From assembly GCA_963978545.1 (NCBI GenBank), contig OZ021731.1, forward strand, positions 25,006,093 through 25,070,092: a stretch of DNA of 64,000 nt, in the 5' to 3' direction. The notes below the pieces were generated by a model. The model saw nothing but the letters and a program-made list of their open reading frames with translations, did no database searches and was not told where the DNA came from. The stretch is from Linyphia triangularis. Its lineage: Eukaryota > Arthropoda > Arachnida > Araneae > Linyphiidae. Below are positions 34,906 through 46,757 of this stretch, piece by piece. Made by a program: the position numbers and the translations under genes. How positions within the stretch are numbered: the first letter of the stretch is position 1; every line of letters begins with the position of its first letter.

Positions 34906-35179
34906 GGTTTTAATCTCTTCCTTCGGTAAGCTAACCTCCTTTCACGCTTCAATAGTGGAACTGATCGCTCTGGTCTTCGGATCACTATTTATACTAGGCA
35001 TTACGTATGACGATTACAGCACCATCTGTTTGCAGCTTTTGTAACTATTATTTCAAACTGCTGTATAAAATTCTTACAGCTTTCACAACAAACATACCGT
35101 TTACTGCATTCCTCTATCGATCTTTGTTTTCGAGATATTTAATTTTGAAATCAGGGAGTCCTTTTCTGGACACCCTGTA

Positions 35180-35986
35180 CCTACATTAACAACTGTCAAA
35201 GCCATAATGGTTTCATAAATAAAAAAAAAATTTACATAGATATAGAAGACAACAATAATACAATTTCATTCCGCTGTCTTGTAGTTCATGTCACAGGTGC
35301 CATCTACACGGAGGCTAAAGGAGCGATTGCCCCTTGTTCCACCAACAGCGGGAGCCAAGGTATCATTTCGTCCCCGCTCCAAAAATCTAAAAATGTTCCT
35401 ATATAAAATGTTGCATAAAAAGGACATTTTATAATGTTCTAAAGAAAAAAATCCTATAAAAATAAAAAGTAAACAATATTTTAAAGCCCACTTATACTAT
35501 CCACCCCTCCCCTCCAGAATCGTGTGAGTGTAGCAGCTCTGTTGTACAATTTCATAAAAATATATTGTTGCGTGGATGCGTTCGAAAGACTTGAAGCCAA
35601 AGCAGATTAAAACTTGAAAAAATTTATTCCGATATAACTCCTCGCAGATTCTTTTACAACTCCAGAACTTCTCGTTCTAGTAGACTCAATACAGCTCTAT
35701 ACACAACAATAGAGCACAAACAGCAGTTAAAAACTTGACGCACAACTGCTAAATCGCCGCAAAAGCGTTGCCATGGTACCCAATGGAAAGCAATAAAAGC
35801 CTTCCCCTCCATGCAGTGTAATATCTGTACTGCCGATCAGGAATTCTAACTCCGGATGCCCTTGAGATTTCGATGAGCTGATTGGCTAAGCATATGATAA
35901 TATGCGTGGGTGGAGGTGAGTGTGTTACCGAAATAACGCCATTTTATGACATCATTGACTGATGCGCAAGTTTAAAAGAAAGGAGG
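35180..35986. other. Unassigned stretch between transposons
   Basis: No supportable gene. A GC-richer patch at 35290-35390 (GCCCCTTGTTCC, CGTCCCCGCTCC) may be transposon debris, but no inverted partner was located. Confidence 0.35.
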
Positions 35987-35994
35987 ATTGATTT

Positions 35995-36629
35995 CATGGG
36001 CGTCCCCAGAAGGGTGCAAGGAGGTGCATTTGCACCCCCCCCCCCCTGCTTATGAAAATTAAAAATATATGTATATATGAGAGAAAAGATGTAAATTCCA
36101 AGACAAAAAGAAAAGCACATTTGCCGTTTCATTTTTGATGTTACAATAAGCATTTGTTTTTCTATTATTTTAGTCTTTTATTTCTTTTTTATGTCGTTTT
36201 TTATAACTACTGGCGCCTATTGTCTAGGATTATTGGAGGCTGAGTAGAAGTATTTATTTCTTTTATTGTATAATCATTTCTTGTGAAGTTCTCAAAGTTG
36301 TAGGAAAAATATTTTGCTTTTTAAGTCATCAGATATATTATTTTGAAATCTATTATTATAATTCAATTAAACATATCCAATACTGCCTTTGTATTTCCTT
36401 TTTAATTTTTTTTTTTTTTTAATTATTTCCAAAACTTGGAAAAAATATAACGTTACTCTTCTGTATTTTTACATCTTCGTGTTCCTCTGTTCTAAAGACT
36501 GTCTCTTGATATTCTCGGAAGAGTATAATCTAAAATGCATAACTATTAATTAATATTTCTAAAAAATTAATGATTTCGATAAAAATCTAGTCTTGCACCC
36601 CCCTGCAAATATTTCTGCGGGCGCGCATG
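35995..36629. mobile_element. hAT-like MITE with perfect 8-bp duplication ATTGATTT
   Basis: CATGGGCGTCCCCAGAA at the left is mirrored by TTCTGCGGGCGCGCATG at the right. Both ends have a GGGTGCAA/TTGCACCC motif inside. ATTGATTT occurs exactly at 35987-35994 and 36630-36637. There is no coding frame. Confidence 0.85.
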
Positions 36630-36822
36630 ATTGATTTGGTCTTCAAAAAATAAGTGTTTTTTTATTCATTTTATAAAAATTGAAAGGAAACTTTGATTTG
36701 AGTATTAAAGATTATGAAGATTTAAGAGTCAATAGCAGCCCTGCATTAGGATCAGAAGTGCTTTCAGAAATTATTAGTGATCGCTCTCTCTCTTTCTTCC
36801 ATCTCATTTACAACGGTTCTTC

Positions 36823-37000
36823 GGACCAAACGGTATAGTGGTTAGCGTGCTGGCTTCTAGACCACGAGGTTGCGGGTTCGAGTCCCGTGTTTGGCATGGG
36901 TGTCTGTAAATGTATGTTGGCTTGTCTAATGACGAAAGTTTCGGCGCATTATAGCCCTCGTGTTGCTGACGGCGCCAGATAATCTGAATACAACCAACCA
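36823..37000 (+). mobile_element. Full-length tRNA-derived SINE with perfect 14-bp duplication
   Basis: It starts GACCAAACGGTATAGTGGTT, with the B-box GGGTTCGAGTCCCG, the same body as 34484-34665 and a CAACCAACCA tail. ACAACGGTTCTTCG is duplicated exactly at 36809-36822 and 37001-37014. It is the cleanest copy in the window and defines the element at about 178 bp. Confidence 0.95.
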
Positions 37001-37014
37001 ACAACGGTTCTTCG

Positions 37015-37790
37015 AGAAGAAAAAGATAATGACATGACTGACCTTGGTTAAAAGACGCCTTCTTTCCTCTCACCGGAAGCGACTGTCCTCAAATAACTTC
37101 TTTTTTACGTACTCAAAAATTAGGTAACAACTCAAGACCATGACATGAGCACAGACTGAAATTTTACGCTTTTTGGGGGGTCGAAAGGCAAATTTTTTTT
37201 CACCGAGTCCATTTTGTGGTTTTTAGCGCATCACAACATTTTAAATGTTATCTACAAAACGGTTTAACTTGGTGGGCTATGCGCTCATTTGAAGTATTTT
37301 TAGATATTTTTCGAAAAAATAACATCAATGAAAAAACCCGCCTGGTATATGTATCTTACACGCTGTTTTCTCAAAATGCAGTTTTTTCATATATATGTAC
37401 CTTTTTCTCCGGATCTACTCAATATTTTGCATTTTAAATTTTTTTTCCTGGTACACATTGTATTTTTACACAAACAGACACATGATTTTACGGAAATGTT
37501 GTTTAGATTTTTTTAAAAAATTCCGAAACATGATTTTTTCGTGGAAAATATTAGAAAAAAATTCAAAACATCATAAATTTTAAATAAAACTTTATTTTTA
37601 CAAAAGCATATGTCAGTCTATGTAAAAGTGTTTTTAATATTGGCTGTACAAAATTTTAAACCAAAGCTATGAGTATTTTCTGAGAAAAAAACACATAAAA
37701 AGTCTTTTTTAACAAGGACTAGATAGAGCCTTCCACCCACCTTAAATCCTTTGTTTCAACTTCGATGTTTGTTTGTGCGTGGCATGCTAA
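37015..37790. other. Unassigned AT-rich stretch
   Basis: Overlapping short open frames at 37216-37583 are not supported by motifs or codon pattern. Nothing else was recognised. Confidence 0.4.
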
Positions 37791-37794
37791 TCTG

Positions 37795-38790
37795 AGAAGG
37801 ACTAAGTAACTCATTTGCCGTCATCCAAACGAGCTGAAACTCTGTAGATAGATGTGATGTTAATGGTAATACATTCTATCAACTTTTGAGTGCTGTCACT
37901 GTTATTAAAAGACTGTTTTTATGTACACTATACTATTGTCGGATTACTTATATATTTTACAATGCAGCTTATTCGCATACGCTAATTTGATGAAAACAAT
38001 GACAAGCCCAAGGGCCACCAATAACCCTATTCCAAAGTTGAATTTTGATGGACAATCCCTTTCGGAGGAATGCTTACCACCAGAAGTGTAGTGTAAAATA
38101 AAAAGGTGTGGGAACGCTATGTCGCATCGTTACATACGCTTATTTTTTTTTTCTGTGAGGATGCGGGGGGGGGGGGGAAGTAAAGATGACAACTAAGAAT
38201 AAATAACTTTATTAATACTACTTTAGTAATTTCAAAACAAACAACATGCACCTGAAAAATACATACGTCAGTTCATTTCTAATGAAGTAGCATTAAAACA
38301 TTGGAAGACTGAGAGAAGGGAGGGGGAGACTAATTCATCAATCGGATTGTTCATGGAATGGTCATGTGCAGGTTGCCGCTCCTCTTTCAAGTGTTTTGCA
38401 AATACTTGAGCTTGCCTGCCCAACTCATCTATATCGATGGCTCAGCTCTGAAGTTGTGGATCGAAAACGAAGGCATAGTTCTCACAAAAGAACTTTTTTA
38501 ATTTTCTTACTTGACTTTCCGTTAAGTGTCATGTAAAGAGAAAAAAAAAAATTTAAAAAATTCAGGTGTGGGAACGCCGTTTCTCCTTCAAAAAAGGTAA
38601 AGGATCACCGTTCCCACGCGTTCCCTCTCCACTACACCCCTGCTTACCACAGACAGGCAGAATTTTTTTTTAACCACTTTTTTGAACTGTAGATTTTCCA
38701 AAACGTGTAAATGCAAAGAAAATATTTTTGTACAGGCATGTAATATTTTTATTACTGTATTTTTACAAATGGGTACTTAAAAGTAAAAAA
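37795..38790. repeat. Dispersed LINE-tail-like repeat, split by a hAT MITE
   Basis: 37800-38080 and 38652-38790 together resemble 48911-49165. Shared blocks are GCCGTCATCCAAAC...GAGCTGAAACT, CTTATTCGCATACGC, the 'proline-CC' AACCCTATTCCAAAGTTGAA segment, and ACCACTTTTTTGAACTGTAGATTTTCC. Text of this kind commonly forms the 3' parts of arthropod non-LTR elements (from memory). No reverse transcriptase is present. Confidence 0.6.
38081..38643. mobile_element. hAT-like MITE with perfect 8-bp duplication CTTACCAC
   Basis: Left CAGAAGTGTAGTG, right CACTACACCCCTG. An inner inverted pair GTGTGGGAACGC / CGTTCCCACGCG follows. CTTACCAC flanks at 38073-38080 and 38644-38651. A G run and a purine-rich segment fill the interior; there is no frame. 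Confidence 0.9.
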
Positions 38791-39425
38791 AATTAAATTT
38801 ACATGTTGCTAATACCAATCTTATGAAATCTGATCTGGCACATACTATTTTAATCGTTTAATTAATACTTTCTGTTGAATAAAAGACACCCATTCATGTT
38901 TTCTTAGATGAAAAAAAAAATCATTATAATATTTAGAATACTTGGCTCTGAAGCTTAAAATTATCAACTTGGTCAACCATGACTTAATTCTTTTAATACA
39001 ATCTAAGTTACTTTTTTAAATTAGCACTTATTTCGATTGATTTTAAAGATAGTATGATTTTTTTTTCTTTCATTTTTTTTTTTTTTTTTTCATTTATATA
39101 ATTTGACCTCATTAATACTTTTACAGTTGACTATTTTCCTTTACAGAGCCTGTTTAAAAATTAATACTCCATTTTTTATGATCGATAATTTTAATACAAA
39201 TTGTCCATGAAAATCAAATACTTATATTTATGATTTCTTTCCTTATTTTAAGCATTTTTGCAGTGACTATAGTTACAACGTTTCAAACCTTTTCCTTAAG
39301 TTGATTTTAATATGGAAGAGCATTTTTACCAAATCATCTTAACTATCTAACTAAATTTACTAATGTCCAAATATTCTTAACGACGATAGGTTTTTCTTCC
39401 CTTACTTGTTTTTCTCCCTCTACAT

Positions 39426-40096
39426 CAGCGTTAGCCACTACGCGGCTCGCGGAGCAGATTTGGAACGCGACAGATTTTTCTGCGGCCCGTCGGCACCACA
39501 GTAATTTTTTTTACATAATTGTAATTTATTCAAAATAATATGTATTAACTATGTAGAACAGAATTTTCCACTACGTGCCCCGAAGAAACTATATGAAGAA
39601 GCTTTCAGTAAGGTAGTTTTCATCAAGAATAAATACAGAAATAACTTAACTGAATCTAATTTGGACAATTTATTCAAATTGGCTACAGTAAATACTGCGA
39701 CAAACATCGACTTTATTTTAAAATAAACTGAATTACCTGACTTCTCACAATTTTGAACTGATTTTGACATCTCACAATTGAGATCGACTAAAACGTAGTA
39801 ATCAGGAAATACAGTTTAAATATTTTTATTAAAAGTTAGGTCAAGTTGCACTATCACGCTGAAACAAAAGAATCACTTATTTTTTAGAATTTGATTTACT
39901 AATAATGAAAATTATTATTTTTCAATTATTTGAAAAAAGAATCAAACATTAATTGTAATTTTATTAAGATAAAAAAAATCAATATTTTTTTTCCTACTTC
40001 AGTAATAATTAAAGATACGTATATTGGTGTACCCGGGCCGCGAAAACTTCAACAGAAGTCCTACGGCCCGCCTCTAAAAGTTAGTGGCTAACGCTG
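39426..40096. mobile_element. hAT-like MITE with perfect 8-bp duplication CTCTACAT
   Basis: Left CAGCGTTAGCCACTA, right TAGTGGCTAACGCTG, a perfect 15-bp inverted pair. Inside it on both sides is CGCGG/GCGGCCCG-rich text. CTCTACAT flanks at 39418-39425 and 40097-40104. The AT-rich interior has no coding motif. Confidence 0.92.
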
Positions 40097-40104
40097 CTCT
40101 ACAT

Positions 40105-42333
40105 TTTGCAAAGTTCGGCAAAAGAATATCTTACTCTTAGGTCACATTCCTGCTGACAATAGCAATGATTTGTAAAAAATTCTTTCTTGAACTAAACAGT
40201 TTGCAAATTCATTACGACTCATAATATTTTTAGAATGAAACGTTCTGCCATAATAATATCAATTCAGTTTCTTTTCAAGGAAAATGTTTTCATTAAAGTA
40301 AATACCAAATTTTGCAATAATAGATATCAAAATAATTGTGTACTTAAAAATCTTACTTTTGCGCAATTGTTAAAAAACCGACGCACGGACATATGTGTTT
40401 TCTAAAATAACAGTTTAAATTATGTTTGTATTGTTTAAAAAATTTGCACAGCACTTTGTGCATCAATTTTGAAAAAAAAAAGAAGGAAATTTTGTAAAAA
40501 TTGAAATTTAAAATATGTTTTCAATAAAAAAAAATTCATGTTTCACACCGACGCACGGGACATGTGTAAGGGCTTGAACTCTGAACTTAATTTCATAACT
40601 TTTTCTACCTAGAGTCTAATATTATTGGACTTTAGTATTTCTACTAATTATAATGACTACATTAAGTAAAATTTTTATTCTATCTCTTGAATTTGTTCCT
40701 TTCAAAATCGCCTATTTATTATACTCTGTTTTACATAATTTAGAGTTAAAGAAATGAGTAAACTTCCACAGTCCAAAAGTTATATTAAATTGTGTTGCAA
40801 TTTTTTATTTTTTTATTACTCTTTTCTGATATTTTGGACATCTAACTTTAGTAGCAATTCATTGCTTTTAGATTCCTTTAGTTTTTTTTTTTTTTTTTTT
40901 TTTTTAAATGTAGTGGTTTCAGTTTTCAAAGAATTACCCTATCGTTTTATTATAAACTTTTAAATCAAGCTATGCCTTAAACCAATGTGCTTTGTTATAG
41001 TATATGAAAAGGGAAGCAATCTACTTTTAATTTTAACATTGAAAAAATCTAAACAATGTAGAAAGTTTTTAAAATCAGTTTAAATCTGTAATATTTAGCA
41101 TTTCAAAGCAACTCCAGATAAAGTAATTAAGTGCTCATTCTGCACTCGGCCATAAGTTCAGTTGGTTTGTGTACACACGTTGCAGACCGACAGATTTTTA
41201 CAGTAACATATTTAGGCTGATTAACTTTTCTAACAAAGGTCATGTTATCGATCGGTCATGGTAACAAAGGTCATGGCTGCTTCTAACAAAGGTCATGGTA
41301 TCGAGCCCTGTTGAGAAAAAGGTGGAGGCAGCACGTTCATTCCGCCTTGCTTTTGAAATTCGTCGATTTCTTCACACTATTCATAGTTGAAGTAACCATT
41401 GCAAAAAGGAAGAAGAAAAAAAATAAATAAAAAATATAGCATATATATAGAGGCAGAAATATAGAGGCAGAATATGATGAGGAATAGTGTTTTTCGCACT
41501 TTCTGAAATAGTAAATTTGTTGCTTTTGTCTGCATTTTGCAAACGCCAATAACAATAACAACAGTTTCAAAATTTTTCTTAGGATTTACATTGAACCCAT
41601 AACGATAATTTCTTATTATAAAAATGTCCCTCAATTTTAATGAATTTGAATAATAATATTTCCTTTCTGCATTAAGAAAATATTGCAAAGGCAGTAATGA
41701 ATTGACTTGAAGCTGGAATTTTTTCACAAGACAGTTTCAACTTGAAACAACAATTTCACAAGTGCAAAAAGAATGTAGACACCTAATCGGGAGACTTAAA
41801 ATTGCATACACTTATTTTTATTAATTAATGTAGTTTCGTAACATCCAAATAGAAAAAAAAGAAAAGAAAAAATAATGTTACGAATATGTGAAGATAGATT
41901 TCTCAAGAGAACGCTATATCCCGCAAGTAAGTTGTGCACTTGAACTTTTCTTTCTCTTGAACTTGCCCTAAGATAGTTTATTTTCATCATTCCCCTTCGC
42001 CATTCATCTTTCATTTCCACACAAGGCCCTAGCTTAGCCAGAAATATATTTTTTCCTGTGAAAATAAACCTCTTTTCCCGAGATCTGGGGCCAATTGAAG
42101 AGGGATAGAGAAGTAATGACAGGCTAAATTACGCCTCATGGTATAATTAAACTCCAGTACTTATCCCACGCTGTCGGAGATAAGATAGTAGAATGTCTTC
42201 CAATTCGTTCTTTTTTGTAGAGAACTTCAGAATAGAAACCAGTGTGGAGGTTTCAACCATTCTAATGAGATTGAACAAATGAATTTCTTTTGATAAATGT
42301 CAACATATTTTGGAACAATTGGCAGTTATTATT
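40105..42333. other. Unassigned intergenic stretch
   Basis: No gene was recognised. It contains a T tract around 40882-40906 and three copies of TAACAAAGGTCATGG within 41230-41300, a very short tandem-like cluster. Confidence 0.4.
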
Positions 42334-42335
42334 TA

Positions 42336-42756
42336 CAGGGATGAGATTTTCCCGCTGTTTGGCGGATTTCTGCTTTTTTGCTTGTGTGCAAAATGTCCCT
42401 CTTTTTTCTCCTTTTGTCCCTGTTTTGAGGATCTGCGTTTTTTTTTTTTTCCCCCGATCTGGACCTGTTTCTCCCCCGAAGAGTATACCTTTTTCATGTT
42501 TGAGCAAAAGATTTTCCTCTTCGCTCCCCTTTCCTCGCAGATTATTCTTTACAAGTGAATATCGTCCTTTCCGCATGCTTCTTTTTTTCTTTTTTTTTTC
42601 TTTTTTTTTTTACGAATTTTTGGATTTTTTTTTCTTGCTCTCTGACCATTCTCATTCCTGGATTCTTAAAACATCTTTCGCGTATAAATTATGGTAATTT
42701 TTTTTTGCTCGTGTATGATTTCAGTCGTTTTTGCTTTTTTGCCAATCTCATCCCTG
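42336..42756. mobile_element. TA-flanked 421-bp inverted-repeat element
   Basis: Left CAGGGATGAGATTTTCC, right GCCAATCTCATCCCTG, with TA on both sides (42334-42335, 42757-42758). GCTTTTTTGC occurs inside both arms. The interior is T-rich; the open frames on both strands there are composition artefacts. Confidence 0.7.
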
Positions 42757-43948
42757 TAATTAAAAAACTAGTTGTTTTAATGCATAGGATTGAACTATTA
42801 CTTTTTGTCATGTTTCCAATACTCAAATAAGCATTAGAAGCAAAAATGTTTTCACTAATGTTTATTGGTACTTGTGTAATATCCTGTCGATCTCTGGTGA
42901 ACTTTTTGATGATAATAAGTTCGAATCTCCTGGCGCTCTCGTAGGTCCGGTTTGGCTTGGATCTGCGTCGGGGCCATCCCATAGAATGTCTCAGTTGCAT
43001 AGCGGACAGGGCATTCTTTCGCACTGACCGTTTCGACTAGAGATCGGCGATACATCGATATTTTTACAGATATTAAAAAAAAAAAAATATCGATAAAAGT
43101 CATCGATATATCGATATTTTCTAATGCGAATCAGGGAGACTAATTTTTGAAGCGTAGTTAAATGAACTAGAAAATTGAATACCGATTATTTTGTTCATTA
43201 GTAAATCCTTTAGTTTTAATTAATTTCGCATAAAATTGTGAAGGCTTAAAGAACTCGGTACGAATACCAGTAACATATATTTAAAAAAAAATGGCGTTTG
43301 TCTTTAAACAAATAAAAAATTGGGTTCGGATTTAAAATATTATGTAGTTTAGAATTTTGTTTCAAGTATTTGTTGCTTAATCAATTTAATAAAATTGAAA
43401 TATATCTTCGAATATTAATATTTTTCTAAATTTTATTGCCACTAAATGGGTATTGCACTTGCAATCCAGACAATTTTATAGAAATTTCCTTGTTTCTCAA
43501 AATAATTCTTGGATGCATTACAAATTAACAAAATTAAATTGAAATTAACAAAAAAGCCAAATAAAATCACTATCTTCTCACAAAGCATAGACATTTTCAA
43601 ACACGATGCGCATCAAAACAAATTAAATTGAAAGCGATGTAATTGTAGAGTATATATATATATCTTTCCATGGACGCCGGCAGGATTCAAGGTCTTATAT
43701 CTGATGACGATTAAAAAGCAAAACATTTTCCAGGAATTGAGAGACACAACACATAAATGATTATACAAAAAATAAGAAAAATCAGTACTTCATTTACAAT
43801 ACACAGTCTCCAATAATACTAGACTACAGAGGCGCCTGAAAATTCAGGCAAGTGCAATATTCAGCTATAAAAAACGACCCATGCTATGTACCTTTTCGAT
43901 TGTCTTTAGTATTGCTTTTTCAAAAACCAAAGTGTGTATGCAACGAAA

Positions 43949-44112
43949 ATGGCACCTCAACTAAAAGTAGTCTTGGGTTTGGCGACATTTCAGAAAATTA
44001 CAAAATGGCCACAACATAGTGAAATGTAAATATTGTTACAAAACATATGAAACATCCAGGAACTCCTCTGACATGAGGTTTCATTTGAAGAGAAAGCATA
44101 ATGTAATGAAAG
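43949..44112 (+). pseudogene. BED zinc-finger exon of a hAT transposase
   Basis: From 43971 the frame reads SWVWRHFRK...VKCKYC...TSRNSSDMRFHLKRKH. This gives the BED pattern: two aromatic W/F positions, CxxC (CKYC) and HxxxxH (HLKRKH). It ends at ATGAAAG|GTAAGA, a strong donor at 44113. The ATG at 43949 is in a different frame from the finger, implying one base gained or lost near 43962-43970. No downstream catalytic exon is seen. Confidence 0.75.
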
Positions 44113-44270
44113 GTAAGATAATTTATTAGTATTTAGTTATTGTGTTTTGGTTCGTATTGGATTCATCTATATATTTTAATTTTTATTGGAGAATAAATTA
44201 AAACCTGATTAACGAGTGATGAATTGTTTATTTTTCTGTGTTGTGGTCAACTATGAGAGATAAATACGTG

Positions 44271-44610
44271 CATAACGCGTCCGTTTTTTGTGATACACGT
44301 ACCGTTCTTACTCTCTTTAGGGTTTTCGCATGCGCTGAGAATTCCGTGACCGAAAAAGTAGGCGTTGCCCTTCAAAAATTTCGAGTTTTTTGTAACTATT
44401 AGTAATAGTTAGAAAAAACACACTTTTTTGACACAGGTACTATAACATAAAAGGGTGGTCATAAAGAAACTTTGCCACTATATGAACCTCTAGCTTCCGT
44501 TCCGTAAGACAGATCGAGATGAGATTTCAGGTATAGTTGTTCTGAGATATGAGCTCGGGCTTCTGGGAATAATAACAAAATGGCGCTCACGGTTACGGTA
44601 ATAGTCTATG
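44271..44610. mobile_element. Fragments of the foldback element family
   Basis: 44271-44395 matches the inner part of the right arm of 5333-6060 (CGTCCGTTTTTTGTGATACA, AAAAAGTAGGCGTTGC). 44452-44610 matches its outer left arm (GGTCATAAAGAAACTTTGCC to GGCGCTCACGGTTACGG). The order is inside-out relative to the intact copy, so these are two pieces or a rearranged dimer. Confidence 0.75.
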
Positions 44611-44736
44611 GAAGGTTTGGTGATATATGCTAAGGATTTAGTGTTGCTATTTAAAACTATCAAGAATTGTCTAAATTTTGTTAATATCAAAGCTAGATCA
44701 ATGCTTTTAAATAAACTGCAACAATTAAACGAAAGT

Positions 44737-44771
<35 letters not shown>

Positions 44772-44981
44772 AGGTCCATTTCATTTAGAGAAAAAGGTCG
44801 TCTTACAAGAAGTAATCCTGATATTTGCACCAAAAAACCTTCACTTATGGCAGAACTGAAAATCATCATAAAAGTTGGGTATCGATATTGTTATCGATAC
44901 ATTTTTCTATGCAACGATAAAGTATCGATATTTTTTCATATCGATATTTCCGACTCTCTAGTTTGGATTCTTCCGCTATAA

Positions 44982-46757
44982 GAATATATTTCCGGGAAGC
45001 ATTTAGGCATTCCTCACTTTGATTCAAACCACAGAAGGGAATGAGAGGGCGCCATTGGTCAATCTTCCTGCCAGTCTGGGAAGAAGTTAACGCCCACACA
45101 AAATGGCGGCTGCATGCTGAATGGGATGTTGATAGTTCTAATAGAGAATTCGTATTTTCTTCGTTTGTTTTTGAAAATATGATTAGAAAAAAAAAGGAAG
45201 ATATTGTTTTCATTACAAGCAACGTCAAATCATTGTATGAAAAAAAATCCTGGGTGGATGATCTTTACAGTATTACGAAGTGCTGAATTCGACGAAGCCA
45301 TATTCTTATTAAATGGGAAAGGTTATGTTTGCTGGTATTTCTTATTGGCGTAGCTTTTTTAATGAAATTTGATAATTTTATAGTCGCACTAAGTTAGTTT
45401 GTGACTTCAAAACTGTAATATACTTATAAATAATCGTAAAACTGATTTTTAATAATAATTAATTGAAAATTTGGATGGTGGTGCTATCTATATCAAAATT
45501 TAGCAAATCCCAATTTAGCTTTTAGGAAATATTTTTACCATCTAAGAGTCGTGATAATTAATATTCAGTGAAGACGTTTTATGCGAAAAAATATTAGTAT
45601 AATTAATATAGTCGAACTAAATTATATTTATATTTTATTTTTTGCCTATAGTTAAATTATAGAATAGACATGTTTATAATTTCTATAACTTCATCTATCA
45701 TAAAATAGATAAGTATAAATTAATTGTCATAACTTATGTTCACAATATTATAATCCAATATAATACTATAGACTGCACATTGAAATATTTCTTATTAAAT
45801 ACAAGACAATATTAAAAAAACTCAATATTTATTAACATTTATTATTATTATAAAAATGGAACAGATGCAGTATGTAGGAGATTGGGAGATATTTTTTATT
45901 TGGTTATAGCAAAAAGGGTCAAAATCAAAATACAAATAATAATGGAATAAAGTTAAAATATTAATAATAATTAAATTAAAATACTAATAGTAATAAGGTT
46001 AAAATATTATTAATAATTAAATTAAAATACTAAGAGTAATAAAATTAAAATAACACTAAAATTAATTTAAAATGTAAATAATATAAAGTATCAATTTAAA
46101 ATAAAACTTAAATCTGTTTCCAGAAACCGCATTTATCCGGAAAAAAACACCTATATAAAATCATATCGAAGAAATGTCATATTCTCCATCTGTGCCATAA
46201 AAAATATTATAACAAAAAGGCTCTAAAAAATGTATGCGTCGTATTGATGCTGTCATTTATTCAGAAATATTTTAGTTTCTTCCTTATAATGCCTGCAAAC
46301 AAATGACTGTTAATAAAATAATAAGAATAAGAATTGATAATTTCAAAAGTAGCATTCGAGTTTCTAAGTCACCCGAATTTTTCTTTTACGTCTAAATGTT
46401 AAAAAAAAAAAAAAAAAAAAAACTTAGTTTCAAAAATATATTACAGCTGCATAATTTTCCTTGATAAATATCCAAAATTTATAATTTGTTGTTAAAAGCA
46501 GTTAATTAGATTCAATTGGAGTAAAACATTAATCAGGAATAAAATTATCATTTATAAAACATTCGCCATTTAAAAATAAGTTCCTAAACTTAAGATTTAA
46601 AACATGCGTCTAATTCTCTGTGTCAACACAGTAAACATTGTCAGATGTTTAGCGGCTTCCATGAAAGCAACGTTTCAGCCAATGGCGCACTCTCATTCCC
46701 TTCTGTGGTTTGAATCAAAGTGAGGTATGCTTAAATGCTTCCGGGAACCTCGTATAT
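44982..46757. mobile_element. ~1.8-kb element bounded by ~80-bp inverted repeats
   Basis: 44982-45063 (GGGAAGCATTTAGGCATTCC, CACTTTGATTCAAACCACAG, AAGGGAATGAGAG) is mirrored closely at 46677-46757. Between them the DNA is very AT-rich and lacks a transposase frame. It begins about 20 bases after the end of the hAT element. Exact termini and target duplication were not resolved. Confidence 0.6.

Larger units (their letters stand above)
33400..35177 (-). mobile_element. Tc1/mariner-superfamily transposon with ~160-bp inverted ends
   Basis: The left end CAGGGTGTCCAGAAAAGGA is mirrored at 35177. The inverted match continues about 160 bp with only a handful of differences. TA flanks both sides (33398-33399, 35178-35179). 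It carries a minus-strand transposase interrupted by a SINE. The close similarity of the two TIRs suggests a fairly recent arrival; this is inference. Confidence 0.9.
43037..44961 (+). mobile_element. hAT-type element carrying a BED finger exon
   Basis: Left CTAGAGATCGGCGATACATCGATAT, mirrored at the right by ATATCGATATTTCCGACTCTCTAG. Both ends are rich in ATCGATA. A BED zinc-finger exon lies inside at 43949-44112. The interior also received a fragment of the foldback family at 44271-44610. The flanks resemble each other only loosely (TTTCGA / TTTGGA), so the target duplication is unproven. Confidence 0.7.

Noticed and set aside
42262..42830. Several overlapping open frames on both strands
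   Set aside because: They cover T-rich MITE sequence; the peptides are Phe/Lys homopolymer-like without motifs.
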